From the NCBI GenBank assembly GCA_024398055.1, contig CP073749.1, forward strand, positions 4,650,594-4,714,593: a stretch of 64,000 bases of DNA. Direction: 5' to 3'. The position numbers were made by a program, and so were the translations under genes. Within the stretch, counting starts at the first letter, position 1. Every line of letters begins with the position of its first letter. Shown piece by piece: positions 9,601 through 18,330 of this stretch. The notes beneath the pieces were generated by a model, which was not told the DNA's origin, searched no databases, and saw only the letters and a list, made by a program, of their open reading frames with translations. The DNA comes from a bacterium SCSIO 12741 (GTDB lineage Bacteria; Bacteroidota; Bacteroidia; Flavobacteriales_G; Salibacteraceae).

Positions 9601-11137
9601 TTTTATCTTCGTCGTAATCGTAACGAACGAATCCTACGTTGCTCAGGATCATCATCATGGGCTTCACTTGCGAAGCGGGCAATCCCCAACATTGGGCCAC
9701 ATCACTCACCAATAGTTCCCGCGATTGGTAGGTTTCTGAACATTTTTTTAGAATCACCAAGGGATGCTTTCGCCCCAATCCATAGAGTTCGTCAAAACGA
9801 AAGGCCTTGTAAAAATCGGTTGACTCGAAGAGCGCTCCCCTATTCGTGTTACCGATCAGAGGCTTCATGTGCATCATGTTTCCATCGATGTTCCACTCCA
9901 TCACCTCCACGTGCATGTCTACCCCATGGTATTCATTGTAATAAGGTGATTTGGCCCGACCGACGTTGTTTCTAAATAAAACGAGGGTCCGCTTTTCGTT
10001 ATCAAATTTGAAATTGGTTCCGGGGTGGTAAATGGTATCCCCTTCAAAATAGATGAAGATCTCAGCTGGATCCGCATTAATCTTGTTGGAGCGCATAATA
10101 AAACTCTTGGCATAGGCCTCCAAGAAGGGCTTTCCGTTTCGATTGATGGTTATTTTGGCCGGGTTTTCATCGGTACCCGATCCAATAAAGCTGGTTCCCT
10201 TTTGCGTAAATCCACCCTGGTAATCCACATTGGGGAAAATGTTTCGAATTTTCAGGTTGTCTTTGTATGATTTAAATCGAGGATATTGCGCCCGATCTTC
10301 ATTTACATTGGCCAATACTTTATCCTCGAGTTCTCCTAAAAGCTTAGCGTTGCCAAAGTAGATCGTGTTTTTAAACTCCGCCGAGTCCGCATGGTACTGA
10401 GAGCGGTCCATCTCAATGCGGTAGTTTTTAATCTTAGCCACCACAGCTTCTTCTTCGAATCCAGCCCGATTCCAGTTCACCGTTCCGCCGTGACCGACCC
10501 AAATACTCTGCATTGGGTAGTACTTACCCTCAGTAGCAAATATGTGAGCACTGTCGTTTTTAGCGTAGCAAACCAAGTTACATTCCGGAATATCAACAAC
10601 AGCCTCACCGGTTTTACCTCCCTCCCACTGAATCTTGAATTCAGAAGTTGAGGAACGCCATTCACTCGCATTGGTTTTATAGAGCGTATTGTTCTTAAAG
10701 AGCTCACTACTAAAGAGCAGAAAGTTCTCAAACTTACGCTTGCTTTTGCCCTCAATCAGGTAATCCACGCCCTGGTGCCAGGAATAGAACTGTTCCATAT
10801 CGTGCCCTGAAGTAACGAAGGCAGACACCGATGACAAGTAAGCATAGAAATCGGGAAAAGGAAGCAAACGACGCTCGTTCATCCGGTCGCAGGTTTCGTA
10901 GATTTTGGTCCGAATTTCTTCGTCAAAATACCCGCCAAACCAAACCGGTTCAAATTGCTCCAAGAAGTCTTTGGCATCCTGCTTCCGGGTTTTATCCGAA
11001 TTCATCATCTTTTCGATGCGGTTAAAGAATTCGGTGGAATCCCTGGGTATGGGCAAACGATCGACCTGGGCCTCTACGGCATTTCCCACCAAAAGCAGGC
11101 CCAACAGAATAATTGCGGAATAAAGAATGCGGTTCAT
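6644..11137 (-). CDS. Large exported protein of unknown function, 1497 aa
   Basis: The protein begins with a clear signal peptide (a hydrophobic leader ending near AVEAQ), so it is exported to the periplasm or outer membrane. The body is rich in beta-strand-like stretches and Asp/Phe/Tyr, with no transmembrane helix after the leader and no motif I recognise. The C-terminus is basic and ends in a FRFIP segment. The gene sits between prmA (24 bases upstream) and plsY (34 bases downstream). I believe similar very large proteins of unknown function occur in other Bacteroidota, but that is from memory and unchecked. No function is assigned. Confidence 0.85.
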   Translation of the reverse strand: MNRILYSAIILLGLLLVGNAVEAQVDRLPIPRDSTEFFNRIEKMMNSDKTRKQDAKDFLEQFEPVWFGGYFDEEIRTKIYETCDRMNERRLLPFPDFYAYLSSVSAFVTSGHDMEQFYSWHQGVDYLIEGKSKRKFENFLLFSSELFKNNTLYKTNASEWRSSTSEFKIQWEGGKTGEAVVDIPECNLVCYAKNDSAHIFATEGKYYPMQSIWVGHGGTVNWNRAGFEEEAVVAKIKNYRIEMDRSQYHADSAEFKNTIYFGNAKLLGELEDKVLANVNEDRAQYPRFKSYKDNLKIRNIFPNVDYQGGFTQKGTSFIGSGTDENPAKITINRNGKPFLEAYAKSFIMRSNKINADPAEIFIYFEGDTIYHPGTNFKFDNEKRTLVLFRNNVGRAKSPYYNEYHGVDMHVEVMEWNIDGNMMHMKPLIGNTNRGALFESTDFYKAFRFDELYGLGRKHPLVILKKCSETYQSRELLVSDVAQCWGLPASQVKPMMMILSNVGFVRYDYDEDKITVMDKTFNYVLARVKKVDYDIIQFNSEPKRSNNADFNLDSLYMQLHGVRGLNLSDSHNVLVIPTNGEILLKHNRDFDFSGVVVAGRLEIFGRDFSFKYDSFLIRMPHIDSMRINVELEEMDTYGRHKMKRVRTVIEQINGVLEIDKPSNKSGKIPIKRWPVFRSFDRSYAYYDKGEVLGGVYDRNRFMFELEPFVFDSLDNFQNSAIQFDGTFKSGGVFEDFTQTLSLQNDYSLGFVNKTPDEGMPIYEGRGTFYNDIHLSHEGLKGDGYLDYITSTTESQSFFFFPDSANGIAQNYVIEEQYPGPPEYPPVEGHDLNWHWYPAEDTMTVANISDPIGMYDGSSKFSGTLIYNPDSLIGTGKGGKKGHFEFDKAITESDEIRFRFYEFLSDTADFALKTGSLGELGFDTKNMRAHVSFKDRVGHFWANGEASEIVFTKNEYKAKMDEFTWHMDDDMVDLTAKKQQVESGASGSVDIEGAKLTCIKKHDKAAQDSLFFYSSSCKYDLKRDIITADEVKYVEVADAEIIPDSNRLVIYKEAKIRKLANAQIVANKINRFHKIYNAELEIINKIEYKGSGKYDYKDINKSVQVIDFQEIYVSSQVQTVANGKIGEEMDFTLSPKFRFRGEVALQASKELLEFAGGTQINHECKELERPWIKFVASIDPEDVMIPVDTNSESESGDAIFMGQMMGSLPANVYSLFGAASQKPSDKVLSSASGVIAYNYQSKEFRVGSEQKVNIPTLTGNYLTLSTEKCVVQFEGEHDFGAKLGRIAARPVGKIKHDLKTDSVTLETSLLVNFFFEEKALKDMSKEFQDDPDLERVDYDNTTYNYGIKTLIGEKEGEKIRSEVALTGKMKRVPDELAKTFYFTNLKLYWNPQKMAFLSSGGIGYGNSLKQQVNKISDGTIMIKKKRSGDIFAIYLKIDKQTWYYFSYSNEVLETVSTNDKYNTAIKEAKKNKQERTKGQARFRFIPTPKTKVSAFLRQI

Positions 11138-11161
11138 CAGAGGCTTTGAGACCTAACGAAT

Positions 11162-11992
11162 CTAATCAACATTTTTGTAAAACGAGATCATCATCCAATT
11201 ATCTTTCTGATTTTCTTTATCGAAAACCAGCCCCAAATCGGAAGCCCATTGTTTTACATCCTCTTTATCATCAAAAAGCACTCCACTAATTAATAATCGA
11301 CCTCCGGGAAGCAAACATTTTTCATATTGACCGATATCCTGGCGGATAATGTTCTTGTTGATATTCGCCAAAATGGTGTGGTATTCCTTGCCTTCAATCG
11401 AACTCACATCTCCTTGTGCTACTTCAATCGCATCTGTATCCGGATTGGTGTCCACATTTTCGAGAGAATTCTCATAAGCCCAAGAATCAATATCTACAGC
11501 AAACACGTGCTTGGCTCCTCTCCAGGCGGCCAAAATGGCCAAAACCCCGGTTCCGGTTCCCATATCCAGCACGGATTGGTTTTCGAAATCCATGCTTAGC
11601 ATTTCCTGAAGCATTAAAGAAGTAGTAGCGTGATGCCCAGTTCCAAAGGACATTTTCGGCTGAATAACGATATCGTAACGGTACTCCTGATCCAAGGTAT
11701 GAAAGGGAGCTCGAACGATACATTGATCGGAAATAGTTACCGGATCAAAATTCTTTTCCCACTCTGCATTCCAATTGACCTGTTTAATCGTTTTTACCGA
11801 ACAACGCACCCCATCAGGCAATTCCAGGGACGTGATCCAACTTTCGTCGTAATCGTCTTCTGGTATATAGGCTACGATCGCTCTTTCTTCTTCCACATAA
11901 CTCTCGAATGGAACCTCTGTCAATTCAGCGAGCAACCAATCCCCACTTACCTGGTCGGGATCGTATTCGGCCTTAAATTCAATGTAATTCAT
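11162..11992 (-). CDS. prmA: Ribosomal protein L11 methyltransferase PrmA
   Basis: PrmA methylates ribosomal protein L11 using S-adenosylmethionine. The 276-residue protein has an N-terminal substrate-recognition part and a Rossmann methyltransferase domain with the SAM-binding motif VLDMGTGTGVLAILAAWRG, followed by an acidic strand end (FAVDID) and the ANINKN motif (NxxxN in the family). It begins three bases after the tpiA stop, so the two are very likely co-transcribed. Confidence 0.93.
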   Translation of the reverse strand: MNYIEFKAEYDPDQVSGDWLLAELTEVPFESYVEEERAIVAYIPEDDYDESWITSLELPDGVRCSVKTIKQVNWNAEWEKNFDPVTISDQCIVRAPFHTLDQEYRYDIVIQPKMSFGTGHHATTSLMLQEMLSMDFENQSVLDMGTGTGVLAILAAWRGAKHVFAVDIDSWAYENSLENVDTNPDTDAIEVAQGDVSSIEGKEYHTILANINKNIIRQDIGQYEKCLLPGGRLLISGVLFDDKEDVKQWASDLGLVFDKENQKDNWMMISFYKNVD

Positions 11993-11995
11993 GGG

Positions 11996-12751
11996 TTAAA
12001 AGGATCTGGCAATGGCAACAAAATCTTCGGCTTTTAGAGAAGCTCCACCAATCAAGCCACCATCAATATCCGGGCAGGCAAATAGCTCTTGAGCATTAGC
12101 CGGCTTACAGCTTCCACCGTAAATGAGAGACAAGTTGTTAGCCACGTCGGCACCAAACTCTTCGGTGATCAAACGGCGGATAAAAGCGTGAACTTCCTGA
12201 GCTTGTTCCGGAGAAGCCGTTTCTCCTGTACCGATGGCCCAAACGGGTTCGTAAGCCAAAATCATGTTTTCCAATTCGGCCGCATCACGCCCAAATACCA
12301 CTTGCTCGATCTGTTCGCGAATCACACTTTCCAATTTTCCGGTACGTCGCTCTTCCAACGTTTCACCAATGCAGTAAATCACTTGAATTCCTGCGGCCAG
12401 AGCCAAGTCTGTTTTCTTCCTCAGAATAGCGTTTTCTTCGCCAAAAAGAGCGCGTCTTTCACTGTGCCCAACCAAGGTATAACCCGCTCCTAATGAAGCA
12501 ATCATATCGGCACTCACTTCTCCGGTGAATGCACCTGAGTTTTCGGAGGAAATATTTTGTGCGGATACCTGGAAAGGCGATCCTTTCAACTCTTCAACCG
12601 CCAGGGCTATAAAAGGAAAGGAAGGCGATACGCCAATGAGTAAATCTTCGGTGGGTTCTTGGTAGTGCTCTTTCAGGTTTGCGAGGAGAGCTCCGGCTTC
12701 CGCCAGATTGTTATTCATTTTCCAGTTTCCAAACAAAACTTTTCTTGCCAT
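11996..12751 (-). CDS. tpiA: Triose-phosphate isomerase
   Basis: TpiA interconverts dihydroxyacetone phosphate and glyceraldehyde-3-phosphate in glycolysis and gluconeogenesis. The 251-residue length is typical. The catalytic elements are all present: GNWKMN near the N-terminus (Asn and Lys), GHSERR with the catalytic His, AYEPVWAIGTG with the catalytic Glu, and YGGS in the phosphate-binding loop. It is the first gene of the tpiA-prmA-1497 aa-plsY-PD40 run. Confidence 0.97.
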   Translation of the reverse strand: MARKVLFGNWKMNNNLAEAGALLANLKEHYQEPTEDLLIGVSPSFPFIALAVEELKGSPFQVSAQNISSENSGAFTGEVSADMIASLGAGYTLVGHSERRALFGEENAILRKKTDLALAAGIQVIYCIGETLEERRTGKLESVIREQIEQVVFGRDAAELENMILAYEPVWAIGTGETASPEQAQEVHAFIRRLITEEFGADVANNLSLIYGGSCKPANAQELFACPDIDGGLIGGASLKAEDFVAIARSF

Positions 12752-12768
12752 AGGTATTGATTTGACGC

Positions 12769-12776
12769 CAAAAGTA
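12769..12776 (-). promoter_or_regulatory. Possible -7 promoter element upstream of tpiA
   Basis: On the minus strand the sequence is TACTTTTG, a full match to the Bacteroidota -7 consensus TAnnTTTG, ending about 18 bases before the tpiA ATG. A TTG lies upstream, but at 15 bases rather than the usual 19 or so, so the -33 part is weak. It would imply a very short leader. Confidence 0.33.
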
Positions 12777-12840
12777 AGACACTCCCCGAGCCAATGAGCC
12801 GAAATGGGAATGAAATCATCAGAAGAAACTGTTAATAAGC

Positions 12841-13116
12841 TTAGGCCTTACGCTTCCCACCTCTAAGCCAGCGGGTTAACCAGGAAAGTCTCTCGGCTTC
12901 GGCCTCAGGTTTTTGGAGGTAATCAATTATATCCATTCCATAGGCCTTCAGATCACCATCGGATGATAATAGGGCCGGGAGAATAAACAAGTCTACTGGA
13001 GATTCATCTCCGTGGTCCAGGTTTTTCACTTCAACATCCAAACCTTGCTCCACGATTTTTTGGTGCACTTTTTTGCAATCGTGGCAGTTCTCACCTACAA
13101 ACAAATGGTATTTCAT
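12841..13116 (-). CDS. Glutaredoxin/thioredoxin-fold small protein (CHDC)
   Basis: This is a 91-residue protein with a CxxC redox motif (CHDC) at residues 10-13, after a short first strand, as in glutaredoxin-fold proteins. The C-terminal third is basic. Its ATG overlaps the stop of the upstream Crp/Fnr gene as ATGA, so the two are translationally coupled. I infer a thiol-disulfide function, perhaps linked to redox or stress sensing through the neighbouring regulator; the substrate is unknown. Confidence 0.75.
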   Translation of the reverse strand: MKYHLFVGENCHDCKKVHQKIVEQGLDVEVKNLDHGDESPVDLFILPALLSSDGDLKAYGMDIIDYLQKPEAEAERLSWLTRWLRGGKRKA

Positions 13117-13823
13117 ACTCTTTCTTCCCGGGCCAATTCGTTTTCAAATTCACGGGTATCGTGAATAAGGATACTCTTCCTGTCAAAATTGATTAACTCC
13201 CGTTCGCGTAGTTCGTTAAGTACAATCGTAACAGTTTGACGCGAGGTTGCTGTTAAATTGGCGATATCCTGGTGGGTGAGATCGTGTTTCAATTTTTGGC
13301 CATAGCCAATCTTCGCTCCACGCTCCATAGCATTGTTGAAGATAAACTCGAGAATACGCTGGCGGGCATCTTTAAAAACCAAGGATTCAAGGCGACGCTC
13401 TACCTTAAGTAAACGATCGCCGATGGTCTTAGTCACTTCGAAGTTGAGCTTCGGGTTACTCATTAGCATTTCTTTCATCTCCTCTACTCCAATAGCACAG
13501 AAGCGAACATCACTGGTTAATGCCTGAGCAAAGTCCTTTCGATTTTCCTCACCCATAATGGCCAATTCTCCAAAAATTTCACCCGGTTCAAGAATCGCTT
13601 TGATGATTTCTTTTCCGTCATCCGAATAACTTCCAATTTTCACTTTCCCTTGTTTTAAAAGGAAAACCACCTTGGAGGGATCATCCGGAAAATAGATGTA
13701 CTTCCCCTTAGCCATGCTGCGCATGCTGGTCAATTCGTCTATACGGTTAAGGTCTTCTGGGGTGAGGTCCCGGAAGATGTTAATCTGTTCCAGATACCAG
13801 AGTTTACTTTCGTTTGCCGCCAT
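13113..13823 (-). CDS. Crp/Fnr-family transcriptional regulator
   Basis: The protein has an N-terminal cyclic-nucleotide-binding-type beta-roll (containing ILEPGEIFGELAIMGEE), the dimer helix, and a C-terminal winged helix-turn-helix (ANLTATSRQTVTIVLNELR). I chose the ATG at 13823 (MAANESK, 236 aa). The in-frame extension to 13940 is not family-like, and an AAGAAG purine stretch precedes 13823. There is no Cys cluster of the FNR iron-sulfur type. The next gene overlaps its stop by four bases. Confidence 0.9.
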   Translation of the reverse strand: MAANESKLWYLEQINIFRDLTPEDLNRIDELTSMRSMAKGKYIYFPDDPSKVVFLLKQGKVKIGSYSDDGKEIIKAILEPGEIFGELAIMGEENRKDFAQALTSDVRFCAIGVEEMKEMLMSNPKLNFEVTKTIGDRLLKVERRLESLVFKDARQRILEFIFNNAMERGAKIGYGQKLKHDLTHQDIANLTATSRQTVTIVLNELRERELINFDRKSILIHDTREFENELAREERV

Positions 13824-14167
13824 ACAACTTCTTTGAAAATCTAATTTAGCTAATATTCCAAAGCAAAAAGAGCGTTTTCCTGAGGTGATTATCGAGCGGA
13901 GGCCAACATAGATCGAAATGTTAACTCCATTTTGAACCACTATCCCCCCAGATTCGTGCTTCCTAATTTGCGCTTACTTCCTTAACGTGCGAATTGGGCA
14001 AGGGGCTGGCTATTCGGGCATTTTTTTTTCAATCTTTCTCGGCCAATGGAAATAACCCTTTGAATACAAGCTATATGGTACACTCATTTTCATTCGTAAA
14101 AAACGTTTTATTTCCTTACTCGCATTAATCGGTTTGAATAATTTTGAGGATCAAACTAATTAGATCC
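13824..14167. other. Divergent intergenic region between Crp/Fnr and WG-repeat genes
   Basis: This is a 344-base gap between divergently transcribed genes, so it should hold promoters for both. I see a T9 tract at about 14022-14030 and a TAnnTTTG match before the WG-repeat gene. No open reading frame of convincing coding character was found. Confidence 0.5.
14139..14146 (+). promoter_or_regulatory. Possible -7 promoter element for the WG-repeat gene
   Basis: TAATTTTG matches the Bacteroidota TAnnTTTG consensus and lies 21 bases before the chosen ATG at 14168. No good TTTG is found at the -33 distance, so support is weak. Confidence 0.28.
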
Positions 14168-15409
14168 ATGAAAACCTTTTATACCCTCTGCTTACTACTC
14201 GCAACCACCGGACTATTTGCTCAAAAGAATTTGTACGTTGCCAAATCAGGCAAGCAATATGGCTACATCAATGAACACTGTGAATGGGTGGTTAAGCCGG
14301 AATACGATCGAGTTTTTAAAATGGATGGCAACGTAGGTGTTGTTATGAAATCAGATCGCCATGGATTGATCAACCGATCGGGGGAACTCGTATTGGCGGT
14401 AGAGCATGATTACCTGAAAGCCGGAGGAGGCATGGTCATGTTTCGCAAAAACGAAAAGTTTGGCTATTACAGTCCTGAGGGTGAAGAAATGATTGCGGCC
14501 AAATACGTCAAGGCCAAACCTTTTAAGGAAGATCGAGCCATGGTGCTTAAGGGCACGGAATGGATTTATGTAGATAAAGAAGGAAATGAATATTCCGTAG
14601 GTAGCAACATGAAGCTGCACAACTTTTCGGAAGGATACGGATTGGTATTGGACAAAACCAAAGGCAAATTCGGTTATGTAAATGATCAGGGAGAATGGAC
14701 TATCGAGGCTCAATACGATAAAGCCAAAGACTTTCATGAAGGATTTGCCCGCGTATTAGTGGGAGATAAATGGGGCTACATTCGTCAAAATGGCGAGTGG
14801 CTGGTTGAACCTAAATACGGCAACACCTTTGACTTTCAGGAAAAACATGCCCGCGTTTTGACCGATAATGGATACACCTTCTTGAAAGCAGACGGAACCG
14901 AACTAAACTTAGGCAAAGTAGACAAGGTTCACGATTTCACAGAAGGAGTAGCCCGGGTGATTGTGGGCAAAAAAGTAGGATTGATCGATGGAGATGGAAA
15001 CTGGTTGGCTGAACCACAGTTTGAATCTGTTAAGCCTATGGTAAGAGGCTATATTCCTGCAGCCCAAAAAGGCAAATGGGGATTCATCAACAGCAAAGGA
15101 GAGTGGATTATCCAACCCGCCTATGCTCACGTAGCCTACCCTTCTCAAGGAATGGTTCCCGTGATGTTCAAAAAACTCTGGGGCTTTGTGGATGAATCAG
15201 GAAACATTGTGATTGAGCCTGCTTATGACAACTTGTTTGAGTTACCTCCTATGGGAATTGCGTCCTACAACGTGTTAAAGCAGCCGCTGTACCAAAATGG
15301 TATTGCCAGAGCCAAATCCAAAAAACAATGGAATCTGATTGACACCCAAGGACAACAAGTCTGTTCTGAGCCATTGGATTACATTGGGGTTACCATGATC
15401 GAGGATTAA
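14168..15409 (+). CDS. Exported WG-repeat protein
   Basis: The 413-residue protein starts with a signal peptide (MKTFYTLCLLLATTGLFAQ). Nearly all of the rest is tandem WG beta repeats, recognisable as units of the form (Y/F)GYIN..GEW...P.YD...F..G.A.V, repeated roughly every 40-50 residues. The ATG at 14168 is preferred over 14144 because it begins the signal peptide directly. WG repeats are thought to form beta structures for binding, but no substrate can be named. The gene stands alone, convergent with the next membrane-protein gene. Confidence 0.88.
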   Translation: MKTFYTLCLLLATTGLFAQKNLYVAKSGKQYGYINEHCEWVVKPEYDRVFKMDGNVGVVMKSDRHGLINRSGELVLAVEHDYLKAGGGMVMFRKNEKFGYYSPEGEEMIAAKYVKAKPFKEDRAMVLKGTEWIYVDKEGNEYSVGSNMKLHNFSEGYGLVLDKTKGKFGYVNDQGEWTIEAQYDKAKDFHEGFARVLVGDKWGYIRQNGEWLVEPKYGNTFDFQEKHARVLTDNGYTFLKADGTELNLGKVDKVHDFTEGVARVIVGKKVGLIDGDGNWLAEPQFESVKPMVRGYIPAAQKGKWGFINSKGEWIIQPAYAHVAYPSQGMVPVMFKKLWGFVDESGNIVIEPAYDNLFELPPMGIASYNVLKQPLYQNGIARAKSKKQWNLIDTQGQQVCSEPLDYIGVTMIED

Positions 15410-15425
15410 TTCGAATTCAACGTGT

Positions 15426-16085
15426 TTATTCTTCAGGAGATTTTAACTCCTTAAAAAAGAAAATCAACAACACATAGGGAGGAACTGCCAAAAGTGACAA
15501 AAGCGGTAAAGTTTCTAAGTACCCTTCTCCACTGGAATCTATAACCAAATAGAAATAGTAGAGTAAGGCTACACCCAAAACGGAGATTACCATATTGGCA
15601 ATATTAATCCAGGCATAGGAACGTAGCCATGAATAGGCACGTAACTGGCCTTTCCAATTCGATTTTCTAAGAACAAAAATCACCCAGAAAAAAGTCAAAA
15701 TCAGGAGAATAAATCCGATACCAGTTTTAATCCAGGAAACTCCTTCAATCTCCATGGGAAGGGCCAGGATTTCATCCAGGTAGTTAAGAGCCTCAAAAAC
15801 CAGCAATGCCAGGGTCAAGTCTCCTGCCCATTTCATATGGTAGAAGCGAAAGTAGCGCACCAACTCCCATGACACCATAACGGCAGAAACCAACACTGGA
15901 ATAAACAAAAAACTCTTCGCTCCTCGATTCAGATTGAAAACTGAGTCCAATGCCGGAGCGAAGGATTGCGAAAGGGAATAGACAATACCAACCGATAAGG
16001 CGAGATACAGCAAGTTGGCTTTTCCAGGTCGAATGGTATAGCCCTTTTTCTCCGATTGGTAGATTTCGTCGTCCAGCGTTTCCAC
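15426..16085 (-). CDS. Six-TM membrane protein of unknown function
   Basis: The 219-residue product has about six hydrophobic segments, for example around LLYLALSVGIVYSL, FIPVLVSAVMVSW, IGFILLILTFFWVIFVL and VPPYVLLIFFF. A charged N-terminus precedes them and a short acidic tail follows. I do not recognise the family. It is convergent with the WG-repeat gene (16 bases apart) and divergent from paaZ. Confidence 0.75.
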   Translation of the reverse strand: METLDDEIYQSEKKGYTIRPGKANLLYLALSVGIVYSLSQSFAPALDSVFNLNRGAKSFLFIPVLVSAVMVSWELVRYFRFYHMKWAGDLTLALLVFEALNYLDEILALPMEIEGVSWIKTGIGFILLILTFFWVIFVLRKSNWKGQLRAYSWLRSYAWINIANMVISVLGVALLYYFYLVIDSSGEGYLETLPLLSLLAVPPYVLLIFFFKELKSPEE

Positions 16086-16268
16086 ATTTACGAATGTACA
16101 TTACCGAGCTGAATATCCTTCGAATCATTGCGCTGTGAATCGTTAAATAACCTTCAAACCAAGATATTAGCAAAACCTCGGCTACCCCTGGATTGAATGA
16201 GCTGGCGGAGCCCAATTTTCATTTGTATACTTGCATGCTGAACACGGTACAATTCATACCTTTATCCC

Positions 16269-18317
16269 ATGAAATTACAGAACTACGTTTTAGGCCAATG
16301 GCAGGCTGGTAGCGGCGATGGAAAAGCCCTACACCATGCGATTACAGGCGCCACTATAGCAACAGCGAGCAGCGAAGGACTTCAATTTGGTGAAATTTTG
16401 GACTACGGTCGTAGAACCGGAGGACCAAGTCTTCGCAAAATGACCTTTCAGGAACGCGGACGTATGTTGAAGGCCCTGGCCCTTTACCTGTTTGAAAGAA
16501 AAGCAAAATACTACGAGTTGAGTTGGGCTACCGGAGCCACTAAAATGGACTCGTGGATCGATATTGAAGGTGGAATCGGCAACTTGTTTGCCTACGCCAG
16601 TTTAAGAAGACAATTTCCTGACCTCCCCTACTATGTGGATGGGGAAATGGCCCCATTGAGTAAGGGTGGTTCATTTATTGGGCACCACATTCAGGTTCCT
16701 AAACAAGGAGTTGCCTTACACATTAACGCCTACAATTTCCCGGTATGGGGAATGTTGGAAAAAGTGGCGGTAAACTGGTTAGCTGGTGTACCGGCTGTTG
16801 TTAAGCCCGCTACCATTACTTCTTTCCTAACCGAGTTGGTTGTAAAAGACATCATCGAATCGGGTATTTTACCCGAAGGATCACTTCAATTGATTTGTGG
16901 TTCAGCCCATGGCATTATCGATCATGTAGAAAGTCAGGACGTTGTGACCTTTACCGGTTCGGCCAGTACTGGAAAAATGCTGAAGAGCAACCCACGACTG
17001 ATCGATCAGGCAGTACCTTTTAATATGGAAGCAGATTCATTAAACTGTTCCGTATTGGGAGAAGATGCTGTACCAGGCACTCCTGAGTTCGACATCTTCA
17101 TCAAAGAAGTACGCAAAGAAATGACCGTAAAGGCTGGACAAAAATGTACCGCCATTCGCCGGATCATCGTTCCTGAAAACCTAATCGAAGACGTTCAAAT
17201 CGCTTTGGGTAAATCATTGGCCAAAACTGTAGTGGGTGATCCTCAATCAGAAGGCGTGAGAATGGGTGCCTTGGCCGGTAAATCTCAAGTAGCCGAGGTT
17301 GCTGACAAAATCAAGCAGCTTGCAGACTCGCAGGAAATCGTGTACGGGGACTTGGACAATTTTGAAGTGACCGGTGCTGATCGGGACAAAGGAGCCTTCC
17401 TGGCCCCTATCCTTTTCCGCAACGACGATCCATTCCACAAAACGGACTGCCACAACCTGGAAGCTTTCGGTCCTGTATCAACTCTGATTCCTTACAAAAA
17501 CCTGGATGAAGCCATCGATTTGGCCAAGATGGGTAAAGGATCTTTGGTTACCTCCATCACTACGGGTAACGACGACATTGCTCGAGACTTTACTTTAGGT
17601 GCTGCCTGCTTACACGGACGTGTTCTGATTTTGAATGAAGACTGTGCTAAAGAAAGTACAGGTCACGGTTCTCCAATGCCACTATTGGTGCATGGTGGTC
17701 CAGGTAGAGCTGGTGGTGGTGAAGAAATGGGTGGAAAGCGAGGCGTTTTCCATTACATGCAACGTACCGCTATTCAGGGAAGCCCTACTACCCTATCACA
17801 CATTACGCAACAGTTTCAGGTGGGAGCCAAATTCAAAGATCCCGGAAAACACGTTTTCCGCAAGCACTTTGAAGAACTGGAAGTTGGAGAAACCGTTATT
17901 ACCCATAAACGGACGATTACCGAAGGCGACATTGTGAACTTTGCCAATGTTAGCTGGGATCACTTCTATGCCCATACCGATACAACCTCTTTAGAAGGAA
18001 CCATTTTTGAGGAGCGTGTAGCTCACGGATACTTTATACTATCCGCAGCTGCTGGTCTTTTTGTGGATCCAGGTAAGGGGCCCGTTCTGTTGAACTACGG
18101 ATTGGAAGAATGTCGTTTTGTTAAACCTGTCTACGCCGGAGCTACTATTGGTGTAAACTTTACCGTAAAGGAAAAGGTAGATCAGGAAAAACGAAGCGAA
18201 GAAGATATCGCCAAGGGTATTGTTAAGTTCCTGGTAGAAGTTTACGATGAAACAGGTGAAACCGTAGCCATTGCTACCATTCTTACCATGATCAAAAAAC
18301 TGGATCAAAGCGCCTAA
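16269..18317 (+). CDS. paaZ: PaaZ-like bifunctional aldehyde dehydrogenase / MaoC-type hydratase
   Basis: In phenylacetate catabolism PaaZ opens oxepin-CoA with its C-terminal hydratase domain and oxidises the resulting semialdehyde with its N-terminal aldehyde dehydrogenase domain. The 682-residue length fits the family. The ALDH part (about 1-520) has the Glu motif NMEADSLN and the catalytic Cys in KAGQKCTAIRR. The MaoC part (about 540-680) has the hot-dog active-site motif VSWDHFYAHTD with the expected Asp and His. No paaABCDE oxygenase or ligase genes lie nearby, but a crotonase follows after one gene. The substrate in this organism is inferred from homology. Confidence 0.88.
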   Translation: MKLQNYVLGQWQAGSGDGKALHHAITGATIATASSEGLQFGEILDYGRRTGGPSLRKMTFQERGRMLKALALYLFERKAKYYELSWATGATKMDSWIDIEGGIGNLFAYASLRRQFPDLPYYVDGEMAPLSKGGSFIGHHIQVPKQGVALHINAYNFPVWGMLEKVAVNWLAGVPAVVKPATITSFLTELVVKDIIESGILPEGSLQLICGSAHGIIDHVESQDVVTFTGSASTGKMLKSNPRLIDQAVPFNMEADSLNCSVLGEDAVPGTPEFDIFIKEVRKEMTVKAGQKCTAIRRIIVPENLIEDVQIALGKSLAKTVVGDPQSEGVRMGALAGKSQVAEVADKIKQLADSQEIVYGDLDNFEVTGADRDKGAFLAPILFRNDDPFHKTDCHNLEAFGPVSTLIPYKNLDEAIDLAKMGKGSLVTSITTGNDDIARDFTLGAACLHGRVLILNEDCAKESTGHGSPMPLLVHGGPGRAGGGEEMGGKRGVFHYMQRTAIQGSPTTLSHITQQFQVGAKFKDPGKHVFRKHFEELEVGETVITHKRTITEGDIVNFANVSWDHFYAHTDTTSLEGTIFEERVAHGYFILSAAAGLFVDPGKGPVLLNYGLEECRFVKPVYAGATIGVNFTVKEKVDQEKRSEEDIAKGIVKFLVEVYDETGETVAIATILTMIKKLDQSA

Positions 18318-18330
18318 GTAATTAAGGAGG

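Noticed and set aside
13985-14035. Possible rho-independent terminator or small RNA end with a T9 tract
   Set aside because: The only stem (CGAAT with ATTCG) is five bases with a 17-base loop, and no plus-strand gene ends upstream of it.
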